A DNA stretch of 64,000 nucleotides from Marinomonas sp. TW1 (GTDB lineage: Bacteria; Pseudomonadota; Gammaproteobacteria; Pseudomonadales; Marinomonadaceae). The translations under genes and the position numbers were made by a program. The stretch lies in contig NZ_JSEE01000003.1 of the NCBI RefSeq assembly GCF_001625355.1, positions 62,001-126,000 of the forward strand, given 5' to 3'. The notes under the pieces were generated by a model that was given only the letters and a program-made list of their open reading frames with translations, was not told the origin of the DNA and ran no database searches. Positions 42,795-52,739 of the stretch are shown here, piece after piece (the first letter of the stretch is position 1; each line of letters begins with the position of its first letter).

Positions 42795-45700
42795 GGCTTC
42801 TTGCCAGATTGTTTGATCACCATTTAGCTCATCTGGAAAGGCCTTGTTGTGTACAATGATTCGAGTGGTCTGATTGGACTCAATTTTCTGTTTTACAAAA
42901 TGTACAAAATCCTCTTTTTTAATCTGCTCTATGACATCAATCCATTCTTCTTTGGTTTTAAAGTTAGGTTCGGATTTGGCGATTTGAGGCCACTCTTTTA
43001 GGGCATTTTCACTCAGATTTTTGGCTTCTCGTATGACGTTTGTCAGCATGGCATTCTTTGCTGTTGTGAACGCTTCATCAGTTAAGTTTTTCAACTTGAC
43101 TTCCTGTTCATCCAAAAAGCGCTCAATGGCTCTGATTATGGTTAGGTTATCTTTGTTAGGGGATTGCACCAGCAAGCCTAAAATAGGGGTATTGCGAATG
43201 CTTAAATTTTGCGTGCCGACAATGTAGCCCATTTGTTTTTCTGTTCTCAGTTCTTGGTAGAAAGCACTCTTTAATAACGTATTCAGTAAGGTGAAGTAGC
43301 ATTTCTGAGCGATTGCGGTTGGGGATTCGTCTTGACCTTGATGGCTGGTGTCAATCAGGGTGTAAAGAATGACACTGTCATCGCTGCTGGATGTAAAGGG
43401 GGTATGCAGTGTTTGCTGTGGCAAAATAGTTTTGGTTTCTATTTTTACTGGTGCACGCTCAACAAGGCGGCCAATGAAGCGTTGGTATAAGGTTTCAGCA
43501 AGCTTTTTGGTGTTTGCTTTGGTGGTGTTGCCAGTACTGTAACCGACTATGTTGAAGCTCTCTCTAGCTTGTTTGGTGAAGCTTTCGTAATCGCGAAAGG
43601 ATAAGGCCTGTAATGCTTGCTCTAGGGCGTCTGTGGTGTAGCTGTTTTTGGTGATGAGTGTATTGAAGGCTGTGTTCGCAATACGAAACGCTTGGCGATT
43701 TTGTTGGTTTTTAAAATCTTTTGCTAATTGCTGTTTGGCTTGTTCGAACCTTTCTCGGTTGGGGCGATAAAGAAATAACTGGTCGACCAACCAAGTTAAA
43801 TATTCACCTTGCTTGTCAGAGTAGCCGTTAGTGCGCAGGGTGACGCCATTGACGTGTGGGTAAAAGCTGTAACCCAGGCCAGCAACATAGGGTGAGTAGG
43901 TGGCTTCACTGATGCTGGCATTGAACAGTCGTGTCCATAATCGATTGGCAAGCATGTGTTTGGCGGTATCGCCGGCATGATCAAAGCGGATTGCTAAAAA
44001 ATTCATGGCGGTTGGTTTGTTAAAGCTCGGATCGGATTTATTCCAGAAGCGGAAGCCTTGCTCTTCAAATACCACCGTCGGTTTGTCGTCCACTTCCTCT
44101 ATCAGTTCAAGGCTATTGGGAATGAAGAGGTTTTTTTGCGGAAGGCTAACGAAAGTGCTTTTTACCGCTAAGGTCATCATGTCCAAAAAAGCTTGGCTGA
44201 AATGATGGTTGCTATATTGGGTCTGGTACCAAGGCTCTTCTTGCCAATGAGAGGGTTTGGCAGCCCAGTCTTCTGGGAAGGGTTGTTTGCTGGCAATTTG
44301 TATTAGTAGGTTATTGGGCGTTAGTTGCTTTAAAAGTGCTTGAACGTCTTCTTTTGGGGCGGTTTTTTCAATTCTGTAGCTGCTAAGTAAGTCGGTCGGG
44401 CTGACGTTTAGCATGCGTGCTGAAAGTGAGCGGGCCAAACGGATAGGGGTAACATAGCTTTGGTTGTTAAACATCAAACGGCTGAGTTTTAGACCTTCAT
44501 CCAAGTACATGGGGTTCACGGGGGAGGATTTAAGTAGACTGATGGTGGCGAAAAAGTGTTTCGCGACATCGTTTATGTGTTTCATGCCCTTATTGGTCAA
44601 GTTGATGTTGACGGTGAAAAAGGCGTTGTGACCGTAATCATTGCTCGTAGACGCTGAAATGCTGGTGATTAGGTTCTCTGACTTTAAGGTTGAGTAGAGA
44701 GACTGCTTGTTCTCGTTTCCCAAAATGTAGGACAGATAGCGTGTGGGCTGGGTTTTGTAATTCTGTCCTTGCGCTGGGATTTGGTAGTGAAAGCGAATGC
44801 TGTTGCGATCAGATAATGAGCGTACAAACTGAAGTCTTGGTGACGCTAAATCGTTTTTGATTAAGTCTGGGTAAATCTGATCCTGGCTGGGCTGTCTGGC
44901 GTGTTGTGGAATGTCAGAAAAATAGCGTTTTGCAAGGCTGGCCAATTGCTCATGGCCAAGATCGGCGACCAAAACCAAGGCCATGTTTTCGGCGTAATAA
45001 TGCTGTTGGTATAGGCTCAGTATTTGTTCTCTCAGTGGTTGGTTGGGTCTGTCTTTGAGTGTTTTTAAGTTTCCCACTGTAAAGCGGCTGTAGGGATGCT
45101 CTGGGTTGATGAGTGTTTTGAGGGCTTGGTTATTACGACGGCTGTCTGTTTTGATTTTGGCTTTGTATTCTGCATCAACGGCATTTTTTTCCCTTTGAGT
45201 TAGGGATTCGCTAAACAAAGGGGCTGTAAAAAACTGTGAAAACCTATCGAGAGCGCCTTCATAGGCAGACGGTTTAACGTCAAAAAAGTAGTTGGTGTTG
45301 TCTGTGCTGGTATAGGCATTGTGTGTCCCCGCGTGGTCATGTATGAAATATTGATAGTCGCCAGATTCTGGGTACTTTTCGGTGCCAAGAAACAGCATGT
45401 GTTCCAATAAATGAGCAAGTCCGAGCTGTTGGTTTGGGTCTTGGAAGCTGCCAACCTTGACGGAAAGTGAGGCGGCAAACTTTTCGGCTTGCGGGTCACT
45501 AACTAAGGTGACTTTGAGTCCATTGGGTAGGGTGATGAAGTGGTATTGGCTTTGATCGGTGCGACTTTTATGTGGCATCTCTTCAATTTTACCAATTAAG
45601 TCATGATTGGTGGTCAGATTTGTCGCTTGGTTTGCAGTAGGTGTGTCTATCTCGGTTGAGGCGGCTTCTTGTCTTTGTGTGTTGCTTTGCGGTGTGTCTG

Positions 45701-45881
45701 TATTGGTGTGCGAAGGCGGCTTGAGGTGTGACGGCGAAGTGTTGTCCTCGGCAGAGATAGGCTTCGCGGCTTGTGCGTCATCAACTTGTCTTTCAGACGG
45801 ATTGGTCTCTTGTGCTGAAACTAGAGCACAACTAAAGGTAAGGCTAAACAGGTAGAAAAGGATGGTTACGGCTTTAATCAT
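42771..45881 (-). CDS. M16 family zinc metalloprotease (insulinase/pitrilysin-like)
   Basis: 1036 residues. A signal peptide (MIKAVTILFYLFSLTFSCALVSA) and a ~75-residue Thr/Ser/Pro/Gln/Glu-rich linker lead to four M16 domains. The catalytic site is HLLEHMLFLGTEKYPESG (inverted zinc motif HxxEH), with the third ligand Glu in KNAVDAEYKAKIKTDSRR. The third or fourth domain has the R-Y motif region (RTEKQMGYIVGTQNL). It corresponds to Ptr-type proteases, periplasmic in E. coli, which cleave peptides under about 7 kDa. The low-complexity N-terminal spacer is unusual and could extend the enzyme from the membrane or support release. Confidence 0.9.
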   Translation of the reverse strand: MIKAVTILFYLFSLTFSCALVSAQETNPSERQVDDAQAAKPISAEDNTSPSHLKPPSHTNTDTPQSNTQRQEAASTEIDTPTANQATNLTTNHDLIGKIEEMPHKSRTDQSQYHFITLPNGLKVTLVSDPQAEKFAASLSVKVGSFQDPNQQLGLAHLLEHMLFLGTEKYPESGDYQYFIHDHAGTHNAYTSTDNTNYFFDVKPSAYEGALDRFSQFFTAPLFSESLTQREKNAVDAEYKAKIKTDSRRNNQALKTLINPEHPYSRFTVGNLKTLKDRPNQPLREQILSLYQQHYYAENMALVLVADLGHEQLASLAKRYFSDIPQHARQPSQDQIYPDLIKNDLASPRLQFVRSLSDRNSIRFHYQIPAQGQNYKTQPTRYLSYILGNENKQSLYSTLKSENLITSISASTSNDYGHNAFFTVNINLTNKGMKHINDVAKHFFATISLLKSSPVNPMYLDEGLKLSRLMFNNQSYVTPIRLARSLSARMLNVSPTDLLSSYRIEKTAPKEDVQALLKQLTPNNLLIQIASKQPFPEDWAAKPSHWQEEPWYQTQYSNHHFSQAFLDMMTLAVKSTFVSLPQKNLFIPNSLELIEEVDDKPTVVFEEQGFRFWNKSDPSFNKPTAMNFLAIRFDHAGDTAKHMLANRLWTRLFNASISEATYSPYVAGLGYSFYPHVNGVTLRTNGYSDKQGEYLTWLVDQLFLYRPNRERFEQAKQQLAKDFKNQQNRQAFRIANTAFNTLITKNSYTTDALEQALQALSFRDYESFTKQARESFNIVGYSTGNTTKANTKKLAETLYQRFIGRLVERAPVKIETKTILPQQTLHTPFTSSSDDSVILYTLIDTSHQGQDESPTAIAQKCYFTLLNTLLKSAFYQELRTEKQMGYIVGTQNLSIRNTPILGLLVQSPNKDNLTIIRAIERFLDEQEVKLKNLTDEAFTTAKNAMLTNVIREAKNLSENALKEWPQIAKSEPNFKTKEEWIDVIEQIKKEDFVHFVKQKIESNQTTRIIVHNKAFPDELNGDQTIWQEASATDQSL

Positions 45882-45913
45882 GAGTTCAGATTAACTGATG
45901 CCGCTGAATGGAT

Positions 45914-45939
45914 GCAATGGGGGAGTGTGCCCCCATTGC
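45914..45939 (-). terminator. GC-rich hairpin between yciK and the M16 protease gene
   Basis: Perfect 10-bp stem GCAATGGGGG/CCCCCATTGC with a 6-base loop, 17 bp past the yciK stop. No T-run follows, so it may be a weak terminator or stabilise an mRNA end. Confidence 0.5.
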
Positions 45940-45955
45940 TGAAATTACGAATTAT

Positions 45956-46699
45956 TTATTGTGCATTGATGGATTGGCCGTTGATTGTCAGGCTGTCTTT
46001 ACCCATTAGATACAGGTAAAGCGGCATGATGTCGTCGGCTGTCGCGAGGGTTTGAGGGTCTTCATCTGGATAAGCAGCTGCACGCATGGCCGTTCTAGTG
46101 GCGCCAGGGTTAATGGTGTTGGCACGGATGTTAGGGTTGCTGTCGCTCAGTTCACTGGCAAACAGTCCCATCATGGCTTCAGTGGCAAATTTAGAGACAG
46201 CATAAGCGCCCCATTTGGCTTTTACTGTGCGACCTACTCCAGAAGACGTAAAGATAATGGAAGCCGCAGGTGATTGTTCTAGTAGCGGAAAAAGAGCTTG
46301 TGTCAGCATGAGTTGGCTCATGACGTTGACACGCATGACTTGTTCAAACAGGGTTGGGTCGTAGTGTTTAAGGGCGACTCTGTCTCCCAGTAAGCTGGCG
46401 TTGTGTAAAATGCCATCAAGCTGGCCGAACTCACTTTTTAAGGTGTTGGCCAGTTCTAAATATTCATGCTCGGAAGCGCCGTCTAGATTGAGCGGTACGA
46501 TGGCGGCTTGAGGGTAGCCATTGCGCTCAATTTCGTCATAAACCGCTTCTAGTTTCTTGGTTGTGCGGCCTAATAGAATAACCGTAGCGCCATGTTTGGC
46601 GTAAGCGAGGGAGGCGGCTTTACCTATGCCGTCTCCTGCGCCTGTGACTAAAATAATTTTGCCTGATAGTAGTTGGCTTGGGGCTTGATAATCGAACAT
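45956..46699 (-). CDS. yciK: YciK family short-chain dehydrogenase/reductase
   Basis: 247 residues of the classical SDR fold: the Gly-rich VTGAGDGIGKAAS, HNAS, Ser in FTSSGVGRTVKAKW, and the YxxxK pair in GAYAVSKFATEAMM, with INPGATRTAM. It matches YciK along its length. The substrate is unknown. AAGGAGGAGAT before the ATG is a strong ribosome site. It follows ubiG by 21 bp, and in pseudomonads mupP lies between those two genes but is missing here. Confidence 0.88.
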   Translation of the reverse strand: MFDYQAPSQLLSGKIILVTGAGDGIGKAASLAYAKHGATVILLGRTTKKLEAVYDEIERNGYPQAAIVPLNLDGASEHEYLELANTLKSEFGQLDGILHNASLLGDRVALKHYDPTLFEQVMRVNVMSQLMLTQALFPLLEQSPAASIIFTSSGVGRTVKAKWGAYAVSKFATEAMMGLFASELSDSNPNIRANTINPGATRTAMRAAAYPDEDPQTLATADDIMPLYLYLMGKDSLTINGQSINAQ

Positions 46700-46720
46700 A
46701 TCTCCTCCTTATGCCTTGTG

Positions 46721-47443
46721 TTAGGCGGTGGGTTTCTGGGTGTGCATTAAGTAGTTAACGGACACGTCTTTATCAGTGAGCTTGTAGACTTTAGTTAGTG
46801 GGTTGTAAGTCATGCCTGTCATGTGCTGAACGTCTAATCCGGCCTCGCGCGCATAGCTGTTTAATTCGGCTGGCTGAATGAATTTGGCGTAGTCATGTGT
46901 CCCTTTGGGTAGCATGTTGAGAATGTATTCAGCGCCAATGATGGCAAACAGATAAGCTTTCGGGTTGCGGTTGATGGTCGAGAAGAATACGTGACCACCT
47001 GGCTTGACCAGTTTCATGCAGGCGCGAATGACCGATGCTGGGTCTGGAACGTGTTCAAGCATTTCTAAACAAGTCACTACGTCGTATTGTTCGGCTTCGC
47101 GTTCGGCGATTTCCTCGGCAGTGATGCGCTCGTAATCAATCGCTAAGTTAGATTCTTCGCGATGAAGTTTGGCCACTGCAAGCGGTGCTTCGCCCATGTC
47201 GATGCCCTTCACTTGAGCGCCATGCTGGGCCATGGCTTCAGACAGAATGCCGCCACCGCAGCCAATGTCGATGACTTTTTTGCCTTCTAGCCCCGCGCGC
47301 TCATTAATGTAGTTGGTGCGCAGTGGGTTGATATCGTGTAATGGTTTGAATTCATTTTCGGTGTCCCACCAACGGCTGGCCAGGGCTTCAAATTTGGCAA
47401 CTTCATCAAGATCGACGTTGGTTTGTTGAGTATTCGTTGTCAT
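46721..47443 (-). CDS. ubiG: Ubiquinone biosynthesis O-methyltransferase UbiG
   Basis: 240 residues. The SAM site is [52 protein letters not shown] and the UbiG-specific [32 protein letters not shown] follow. It makes both O-methylations in ubiquinone synthesis, on membrane-bound intermediates. AAGG lies before the ATG. It is divergent from gyrA, a neighbour order common in gammaproteobacteria. Confidence 0.96.
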   Translation of the reverse strand: MTTNTQQTNVDLDEVAKFEALASRWWDTENEFKPLHDINPLRTNYINERAGLEGKKVIDIGCGGGILSEAMAQHGAQVKGIDMGEAPLAVAKLHREESNLAIDYERITAEEIAEREAEQYDVVTCLEMLEHVPDPASVIRACMKLVKPGGHVFFSTINRNPKAYLFAIIGAEYILNMLPKGTHDYAKFIQPAELNSYAREAGLDVQHMTGMTYNPLTKVYKLTDKDVSVNYLMHTQKPTA

Positions 47444-47550
47444 GGATATGCCTTATGTACATTGGATGAGTGATGCGTCCGGTGAGTTGGACTCAGGTTG
47501 TTATGGCGGTCAAAGGTGCGAAAGAAAGGCCGCCAGTGGTCATTAAGATA

Positions 47551-47580
47551 AGTATAGCGTTAAGACTTTATAGAGACCAA
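47551..47580 (-). promoter_or_regulatory. Candidate promoter of ubiG
   Basis: Minus strand: TATACT (47556-47551), with TTGGTC 18 bp upstream (47580-47575), about 110 bp from the ATG. The -35 is weak. Confidence 0.35.
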
Positions 47581-47722
47581 TAACAATTCTTATTTTGCAC
47601 TTTTCATGGGTAAGATTTTGACCCCGGACAAAGAATTTTACGGGGCAACATTGCAGTGAGATCATAATTACACGAATAGGCAACAAAACATCTTGCTGGA
47701 AGGGGTGTTATTTATTTCCTTG

Positions 47723-47731
47723 TGGTATAAT
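47723..47731 (+). promoter_or_regulatory. Extended -10 promoter of gyrA
   Basis: TGGTATAAT, an extended -10 (TGn plus a consensus TATAAT), lies 68 bp before the gyrA ATG. No convincing -35 is visible, as expected for this promoter class. Confidence 0.7.
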
Positions 47732-47757
47732 GCGGCGCTTATAAAAAAGATATTAGG

Positions 47758-47772
47758 AAGCCCTTCGGGCTT
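47758..47772 (+). promoter_or_regulatory. UUCG-type hairpin in the gyrA leader
   Basis: AAGCCCTTCGGGCTT forms a six-pair stem containing the stable cUUCGg turn, 26 bp before the ATG. It would fold in the mRNA upstream of the ribosome site and may protect the 5' end. Confidence 0.6.
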
Positions 47773-47798
47773 ACGAGGCATAAGGATCGATTGTATCT

Positions 47799-50453
47799 AT
47801 GGGTGAATTAGCCAAAGAAATTATTCCCGTCAGTATCGAGAATGAACTTAAAGGGTCTTATCTCGATTACGCGATGAGTGTTATCGTGGGTCGCGCATTA
47901 CCAGATGTACGAGATGGGTTAAAACCTGTTCACCGTCGCGTTCTATTTGCGATGAATGAACTTAAAAACGATTGGAATAAACCGTATAAAAAATCAGCAC
48001 GTATCGTTGGTGATGTAATCGGTAAATATCACCCTCATGGTGACTCTGCAGTTTACGATACGATAGTCCGTATGGCGCAACCATTTTCCATGCGCTACAC
48101 CCTAGTCGATGGCCAAGGTAACTTTGGTTCGGTGGATGGTGATAGTGCCGCAGCGATGCGTTATACAGAGATCCGTATGGAGAAGATTTCTCATCATCTT
48201 CTCATGGACTTGGAAAAGGAAACGGTCGACTTTGTACCTAACTACGACGGTACTGAGTTCATGCCTGAAGTCTTGCCAGCTCGTGTACCTGGGCTCTTGG
48301 TAAATGGCTCAGCGGGTATCGCCGTTGGTATGGCCACTAATATCCCACCACACAACTTAGGCGAAGTGATCGATGGTTGTTTGGCTGTCATTGACAATAA
48401 TGACATCACTATTGATGAGTTGATCGAACATATCCCAGGGCCTGATTTTCCAACAGGGGCCTTTATTAATGGCCGTGCTGGCATCATTGAAGCCTACAAA
48501 ACAGGTCGTGGCCGTATTTACATGCGTGCTCGCCATCACTTTGAAGACATGGAAAAAGGCAATCGCCAAGCCATCGTCTTTACTGAAATTCCTTATCAGT
48601 TGAATAAAGCTAAAGTGATCGAGAAGATTGCTGAGTTGGTCAAAGATAAGAAACTTGAAGGCATTAGCGAGTTGCGTGATGAGTCTGATAAAGACGGTAT
48701 GCGCATCGTGATTGAACTGCGTCGTGGTGAGAACCCTGATGTAGTGGTAAACAACATCTTCACCCAAACTCAATTGCAGTCTGTGTTCGGTATGAATATG
48801 GTGGCCTTGGTTGATGGTCGTCCTCAATTGCTTAACTTGAAACAAATTTTAGAATGTTTCGTTAAGCATCGCCGTGAAGTGGTGACTCGCCGAACCATTT
48901 TTGAATTACGTAAAGCGCGCGAACGTGGCCATATCTTAGAAGGTTTGGCGGTGGCGTTGGCGAATATTGATCGCGTGATCGAGTTAATTCGAAACTCACC
49001 TACGTCTGCGGAAGCCAAAGAGAAGTTGGTTGCGGAATCATGGCAGCCAGGTAACGTCATGGCCATGCTCGAACGTGCTGGTTCGGATGCGTGTCGTCCT
49101 GATGATTTGGCTGTAGAGTTTGGTTTTGTCGATGGTACTTACCATTTGTCGCCGGAGCAGGCACAAGCTATCTTGGATTTGCGTTTGCACCGTTTGACCG
49201 GTCTAGAGCATGAAAAATTAATGGACGAATACCGTGCATTAATTGACTTGATTGGTGAGTTGCTAGAAATTCTGTCTAACCCAGATCGTTTGATGGAAGT
49301 GATTCGTGAAGAATTGGAAGACGTGCGTGAAATGTTTGGCGATGCTCGTCGTACCGAAATTCTGACGTCTCGCCAAGATCTGACCATTGCGGATTTGATC
49401 GATGAAGCACCAATGGTGGTGACCATTTCGGATACGGGTTATGCCAAATCACAGCCGCTTGAGGAGTACAAAGCTCAGCGTCGTGGTGGTCGTGGTAAGT
49501 CAGCGTCGGCAATGAAAGAAGAAGATCACATTAACCACTTATTGGTGACCAGCAGTCATGATACCGTCATGCTGTTTACCAACTTTGGTAAAGTGTACTG
49601 GTTGCGTGTGTTTGAAATTCCGGTGGCCAGTCGTTCTTCGAAAGGTCGTCCGATTGTGAATTTATTGCCATTGGCTGAAGGCGAACATGTTTCTGCGCTA
49701 TTGCCATTAACCGCACCTGAAAAATCCGATTCTGATGAAGAAGAGGATGTACAAGAGGCAAGCAGCTATATCTTTATGGCAACGGCCAACGGTACGGTGA
49801 AGAAAACGGCGATGGAGCACTTTGCTCGTCCGCGCTCTACAGGTCTGATTGCGCTCAATTTAGATGAAACTGACGCCTTGGTTGGTGTAGCGCAAACGTC
49901 TGGTGAGAACGACATCATGTTGGTTTCAAGCTCAGGCAAAACCATTCGTTTCTCAGAAGGTGATGTGCGTCCAATGGGTCGTACGGCTGCTGGTGTACGT
50001 GGTATTCGCCTAGGTGAAGATGCGAAAGTGGTTTCTCTTATTGTTCCGCAAGAAGGCACGGCAGTGTTAATGGCTTGTGAGAATGGTTACGGAAAACGTA
50101 CTTTGGTTGAAGACTTCCCAGTGTATGGTCGTGGTGGTCAAGGTGTTATCGGTATCCAAGTGTCTGATCGTAACGGTCCAGTGGTTGGTGCGACTCAGGT
50201 CGAAGAAACCGATGAAATCATGTTGATTACGGATCAGGGTACGTTGGTTCGAACTCGTGTTAGTGAAGTGTCTTGTCAAGGGCGTAATACCCAAGGCGTG
50301 ACATTGATTCGTTTAACCAATGATGAACACCTAGTGGGTGTGGTTCGCGTTGAAGAAGACGAAGAAAGTGATGACGAGGATGACGAACTACAGGTACCTG
50401 AGGCTGAGAATCAAGCCGCGGCGGCAGAAGAGCCCGACGCAGCAGAAGATTAA
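47799..50453 (+). CDS. gyrA: DNA gyrase subunit A
   Basis: 884 residues. The breakage-reunion core carries the catalytic Tyr122 in [10 protein letters not shown]. The quinolone-resistance region reads [18 protein letters not shown] with Ser83 and Asp87, the susceptible state in E. coli numbering. Six beta-pinwheel blades make up the C-terminal half, with the GyrA box in [11 protein letters not shown] (residues ~565). An acidic tail ([13 protein letters not shown] onward) closes the protein. With GyrB it adds negative supercoils to DNA. It is followed by a terminator hairpin. Confidence 0.98.
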   Translation: MGELAKEIIPVSIENELKGSYLDYAMSVIVGRALPDVRDGLKPVHRRVLFAMNELKNDWNKPYKKSARIVGDVIGKYHPHGDSAVYDTIVRMAQPFSMRYTLVDGQGNFGSVDGDSAAAMRYTEIRMEKISHHLLMDLEKETVDFVPNYDGTEFMPEVLPARVPGLLVNGSAGIAVGMATNIPPHNLGEVIDGCLAVIDNNDITIDELIEHIPGPDFPTGAFINGRAGIIEAYKTGRGRIYMRARHHFEDMEKGNRQAIVFTEIPYQLNKAKVIEKIAELVKDKKLEGISELRDESDKDGMRIVIELRRGENPDVVVNNIFTQTQLQSVFGMNMVALVDGRPQLLNLKQILECFVKHRREVVTRRTIFELRKARERGHILEGLAVALANIDRVIELIRNSPTSAEAKEKLVAESWQPGNVMAMLERAGSDACRPDDLAVEFGFVDGTYHLSPEQAQAILDLRLHRLTGLEHEKLMDEYRALIDLIGELLEILSNPDRLMEVIREELEDVREMFGDARRTEILTSRQDLTIADLIDEAPMVVTISDTGYAKSQPLEEYKAQRRGGRGKSASAMKEEDHINHLLVTSSHDTVMLFTNFGKVYWLRVFEIPVASRSSKGRPIVNLLPLAEGEHVSALLPLTAPEKSDSDEEEDVQEASSYIFMATANGTVKKTAMEHFARPRSTGLIALNLDETDALVGVAQTSGENDIMLVSSSGKTIRFSEGDVRPMGRTAAGVRGIRLGEDAKVVSLIVPQEGTAVLMACENGYGKRTLVEDFPVYGRGGQGVIGIQVSDRNGPVVGATQVEETDEIMLITDQGTLVRTRVSEVSCQGRNTQGVTLIRLTNDEHLVGVVRVEEDEESDDEDDELQVPEAENQAAAAEEPDAAED

Positions 50454-50461
50454 GTAGTAAT

Positions 50462-50493
50462 AAAGCGGCGCACTTGATGCGTCGCTTTTGTTT
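50462..50493 (+). terminator. Terminator hairpin after gyrA
   Basis: AAAGCGGCGCA/TGCGTCGCTTT (one G-T pair), loop CTTGA, then TTTTGTTT. It precedes the serC ribosome site closely, so partial read-through into serC is possible. Confidence 0.7.
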
Positions 50494-50527
50494 AGATTGG
50501 ATCCTGATTTTTAGAGGTAAACAGGGG

Positions 50528-51607
50528 ATGAGTCGAGTATACAATTTTTGTTCTGGTCCAGCGGCACTGCCAGAAGCAGTATTGAAGAAGGCCCAAGCTG
50601 AGTTGTTGGATTGGCATGGTGCTGGTGTCTCTGTTATGGAAATGAGTCACCGCAGTGCTGAGTTTATGTCAATCTTGGCGTCGGCAAAAGCACGCTTGAA
50701 GCGCTTGCTTGAGATTGGTGATGACTACGAAATATTGTTTGTGCAGGGCGGCGCGTCTACTCTGTTTGCTCAAATTCCAGCGAACTTGGCTAAAGGTTAT
50801 GATTCGGCTTGTTATTTAGACACGGGTGCTTGGTCGACGAAAGCAATTAAAGAGGCGAAAAAATACACCAAGGTGAATGTGGTGGGCTCCTCTAAAGCAG
50901 ATAATTACACTTATGTGCCGAATTGGTCTGACTTAGAGTTAGATGAAAGTGCGGCGTATTTGCATCTTTGTCCAAACGAAACCATTGGTGGTTTAGAGTT
51001 TGCGGATTTGCCTGAAACCGATTTACCGATTGTGGCGGATTTGTCTTCAACCATCTTGTCACGCAAAATTGATGTCAGTAAATATGGCGTTATCTACGCA
51101 GGCGCGCAGAAAAACGTTGGCCCTGCTGGGATTGTGATTTGTATTATCCGCAAGGATTTGTTGGCGCGATGCGATGATGCCTTGCCGTCGATCTGGAATT
51201 TTGCCAATTTGGCGAAACACGATTCTATGGTTAATACGCCGCCGACCTTCGCTATTTATTTGGCTGACTTGGTGTTTGAGTGGTTGGAAGAGCAGGGCGG
51301 TGTTGTGGCCATGGAAGCCGTTAACCAAGCGAAAGCGAAAGCCTTGTATGATTTCATTGATCAAAGTGCGTTTTACGCTAACCCTATCGCGCCAGAAAAT
51401 CGCTCGCGTATGAATGTGCCTTTTACCTTGGCAGATGAGGCGTTAGAAGCGACGTTTTTGGTAGAGTCTGAAGCCGCTGGTTTACGTACTTTGGCGGGGC
51501 ATCGTTCTGTTGGCGGTATGCGTGCCAGTATTTACAACGCGATGCCAATGGAAGGTGTTCAAGCCTTGATTGATTTCATGAAAGCCTTTGAGAAACGTTA
51601 CGGGTAA
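50528..51607 (+). CDS. serC: Phosphoserine aminotransferase
   Basis: From the ATG at 50528 (MSRVYNFCSGPAALPE) the product has 360 residues (E. coli 362), with GAGGTAAACAGGGG upstream. The frame is open 18 codons further but over the gyrA terminator. PLP motifs are present: FVQGGASTLFAQIP, the Schiff-base Lys in VIYAGAQKNVGPAGI, and HRSVGGMRASIYNAM. It catalyses transamination of 3-phosphohydroxypyruvate in serine synthesis and the matching step for pyridoxal phosphate. It is the first gene of the serC-pheA-tyrA run; its stop lies 5 bp before the pheA ATG. Confidence 0.96.
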   Translation: MSRVYNFCSGPAALPEAVLKKAQAELLDWHGAGVSVMEMSHRSAEFMSILASAKARLKRLLEIGDDYEILFVQGGASTLFAQIPANLAKGYDSACYLDTGAWSTKAIKEAKKYTKVNVVGSSKADNYTYVPNWSDLELDESAAYLHLCPNETIGGLEFADLPETDLPIVADLSSTILSRKIDVSKYGVIYAGAQKNVGPAGIVICIIRKDLLARCDDALPSIWNFANLAKHDSMVNTPPTFAIYLADLVFEWLEEQGGVVAMEAVNQAKAKALYDFIDQSAFYANPIAPENRSRMNVPFTLADEALEATFLVESEAAGLRTLAGHRSVGGMRASIYNAMPMEGVQALIDFMKAFEKRYG

Positions 51608-51611
51608 TGAT

Positions 51612-52733
51612 ATGTCTAATTCAAAATCGGTAGTGCCGGACACGCTACCGCTGTTGCGGGATCGCATTGATAGTATTGATTCGCAAATCCAGTCCTTGAT
51701 TAATGAGCGTGCCCGCTGTGCAGAGAAAGTAGCCGAAGTGAAATTGGCTGAGCAGGGTGATGAAACGGTTGTTTTTTACCGGCCTGAACGAGAGGCTCAA
51801 GTATTGCGTCGCGTTATGGAGCGTAACGAAGGGCCGCTGGGTAATGAGGAAATGGCAAAGATCTTCCGTCAGGTCATGTCTTCATGTTTGGCATTAGAGA
51901 AACCGATGCGCATTGCCTTTTTAGGACCGGAAGGGACTTTTACTCAGCAGGCTGCATTGAAGCATTTCGGTAAGTCGATTATCAGTGCGCCTATGGCGGC
52001 AATCGATGAAGTGTTTCGTGAAGTGGAATCTGGTGCGGCTAACTATGGCGTGGTGCCCGTTGAAAATTCTACCGAAGGGGTGGTGAATCACACTTTGGAT
52101 ACCTTCCGTGATTCGCAATTGAAAATATGTGGTGAAGTGGAAGAGCGTATTCATCATCATTTATTGTTAAGTCCAAATGTGAATGCGGATGATGTTACGC
52201 ATATCTACTCGCATCAACAATCTTTGGCTCAGTGCCGTGCTTGGTTGGATCGCTATTGGCCACATGTGGAGCGCGTGGCGGTGAGTTCTAATGCTGAAGC
52301 CGCTCGCTTAGCCGCAGAGGCGGGGCGCAGTGGTCAAGCGATCGCTGCGATCGCTGGAGAAGTGGCGTGCGAATTGTACGATTTGGTGAAGGTGTCGGCC
52401 AATATTGAAGACCGCCCTGATAATACCACTCGCTTCTTAATCGTGGGCACACAGGATGTGCCTGCAAGTGGTAAAGATAAAACCTCGTTGTTGATTAGTG
52501 CGAAGAATGAACCGGGTGCTCTGTATCGTTTATTGGAAGCATTTGAGCGTCACGGTGTCGACATGACTCGTTTGGAAACACGTCCATCCTTAATGAGTCG
52601 TTGGGGCTACATCTTCTACATCGACTTTGTTGGACATTATCAAGATCCAGAATGTCAGGCTGTCATAGAAGAGCTGCGAAGCCGAGCGTCTGAAGTAAAA
52701 GTGTTGGGTTCTTATCCTGTGGCGGTGCTGTAA
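51612..52733 (+). CDS. pheA: Chorismate mutase/prephenate dehydratase (P-protein)
   Basis: From the ATG at 51612 the product has 373 residues, with GGGTAA upstream. Domain order: AroQ chorismate mutase (~8-95, LLRDRIDSIDSQIQSLINERA), prephenate dehydratase (~105-280, FLGPEGTFTQQAALKHFG, NSTEGVVNHTLD, and the catalytic DNTTRFLIVG), and an ACT domain (~295-373) with the Phe-binding GALYRLLEAFERHGVDMTRLETRPS. It takes chorismate to phenylpyruvate and is inhibited by phenylalanine in the family. It overlaps no gene and is 6 bp ahead of the tyrA fusion. Confidence 0.96.
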   Translation: MSNSKSVVPDTLPLLRDRIDSIDSQIQSLINERARCAEKVAEVKLAEQGDETVVFYRPEREAQVLRRVMERNEGPLGNEEMAKIFRQVMSSCLALEKPMRIAFLGPEGTFTQQAALKHFGKSIISAPMAAIDEVFREVESGAANYGVVPVENSTEGVVNHTLDTFRDSQLKICGEVEERIHHHLLLSPNVNADDVTHIYSHQQSLAQCRAWLDRYWPHVERVAVSSNAEAARLAAEAGRSGQAIAAIAGEVACELYDLVKVSANIEDRPDNTTRFLIVGTQDVPASGKDKTSLLISAKNEPGALYRLLEAFERHGVDMTRLETRPSLMSRWGYIFYIDFVGHYQDPECQAVIEELRSRASEVKVLGSYPVAVL

Positions 52734-52739
52734 TTAGCA

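Larger units (their letters stand above)
47444..47798. other. Divergent ubiG/gyrA intergenic region
   Basis: 355 bp with the promoters of both genes (listed separately) and a gyrA leader of about 60 bases. No gene or mobile element was recognised. The stretch ggggt-rich 47620-47700 shows nothing clear. Confidence 0.6.

Noticed and set aside
47881-48090. Quinolone-resistance change in gyrA
   Set aside because: Ser83 and Asp87 are both present, so the region is wild type.
48357-48845. 162-codon minus-strand open frame
   Set aside because: Antisense shadow of gyrA.
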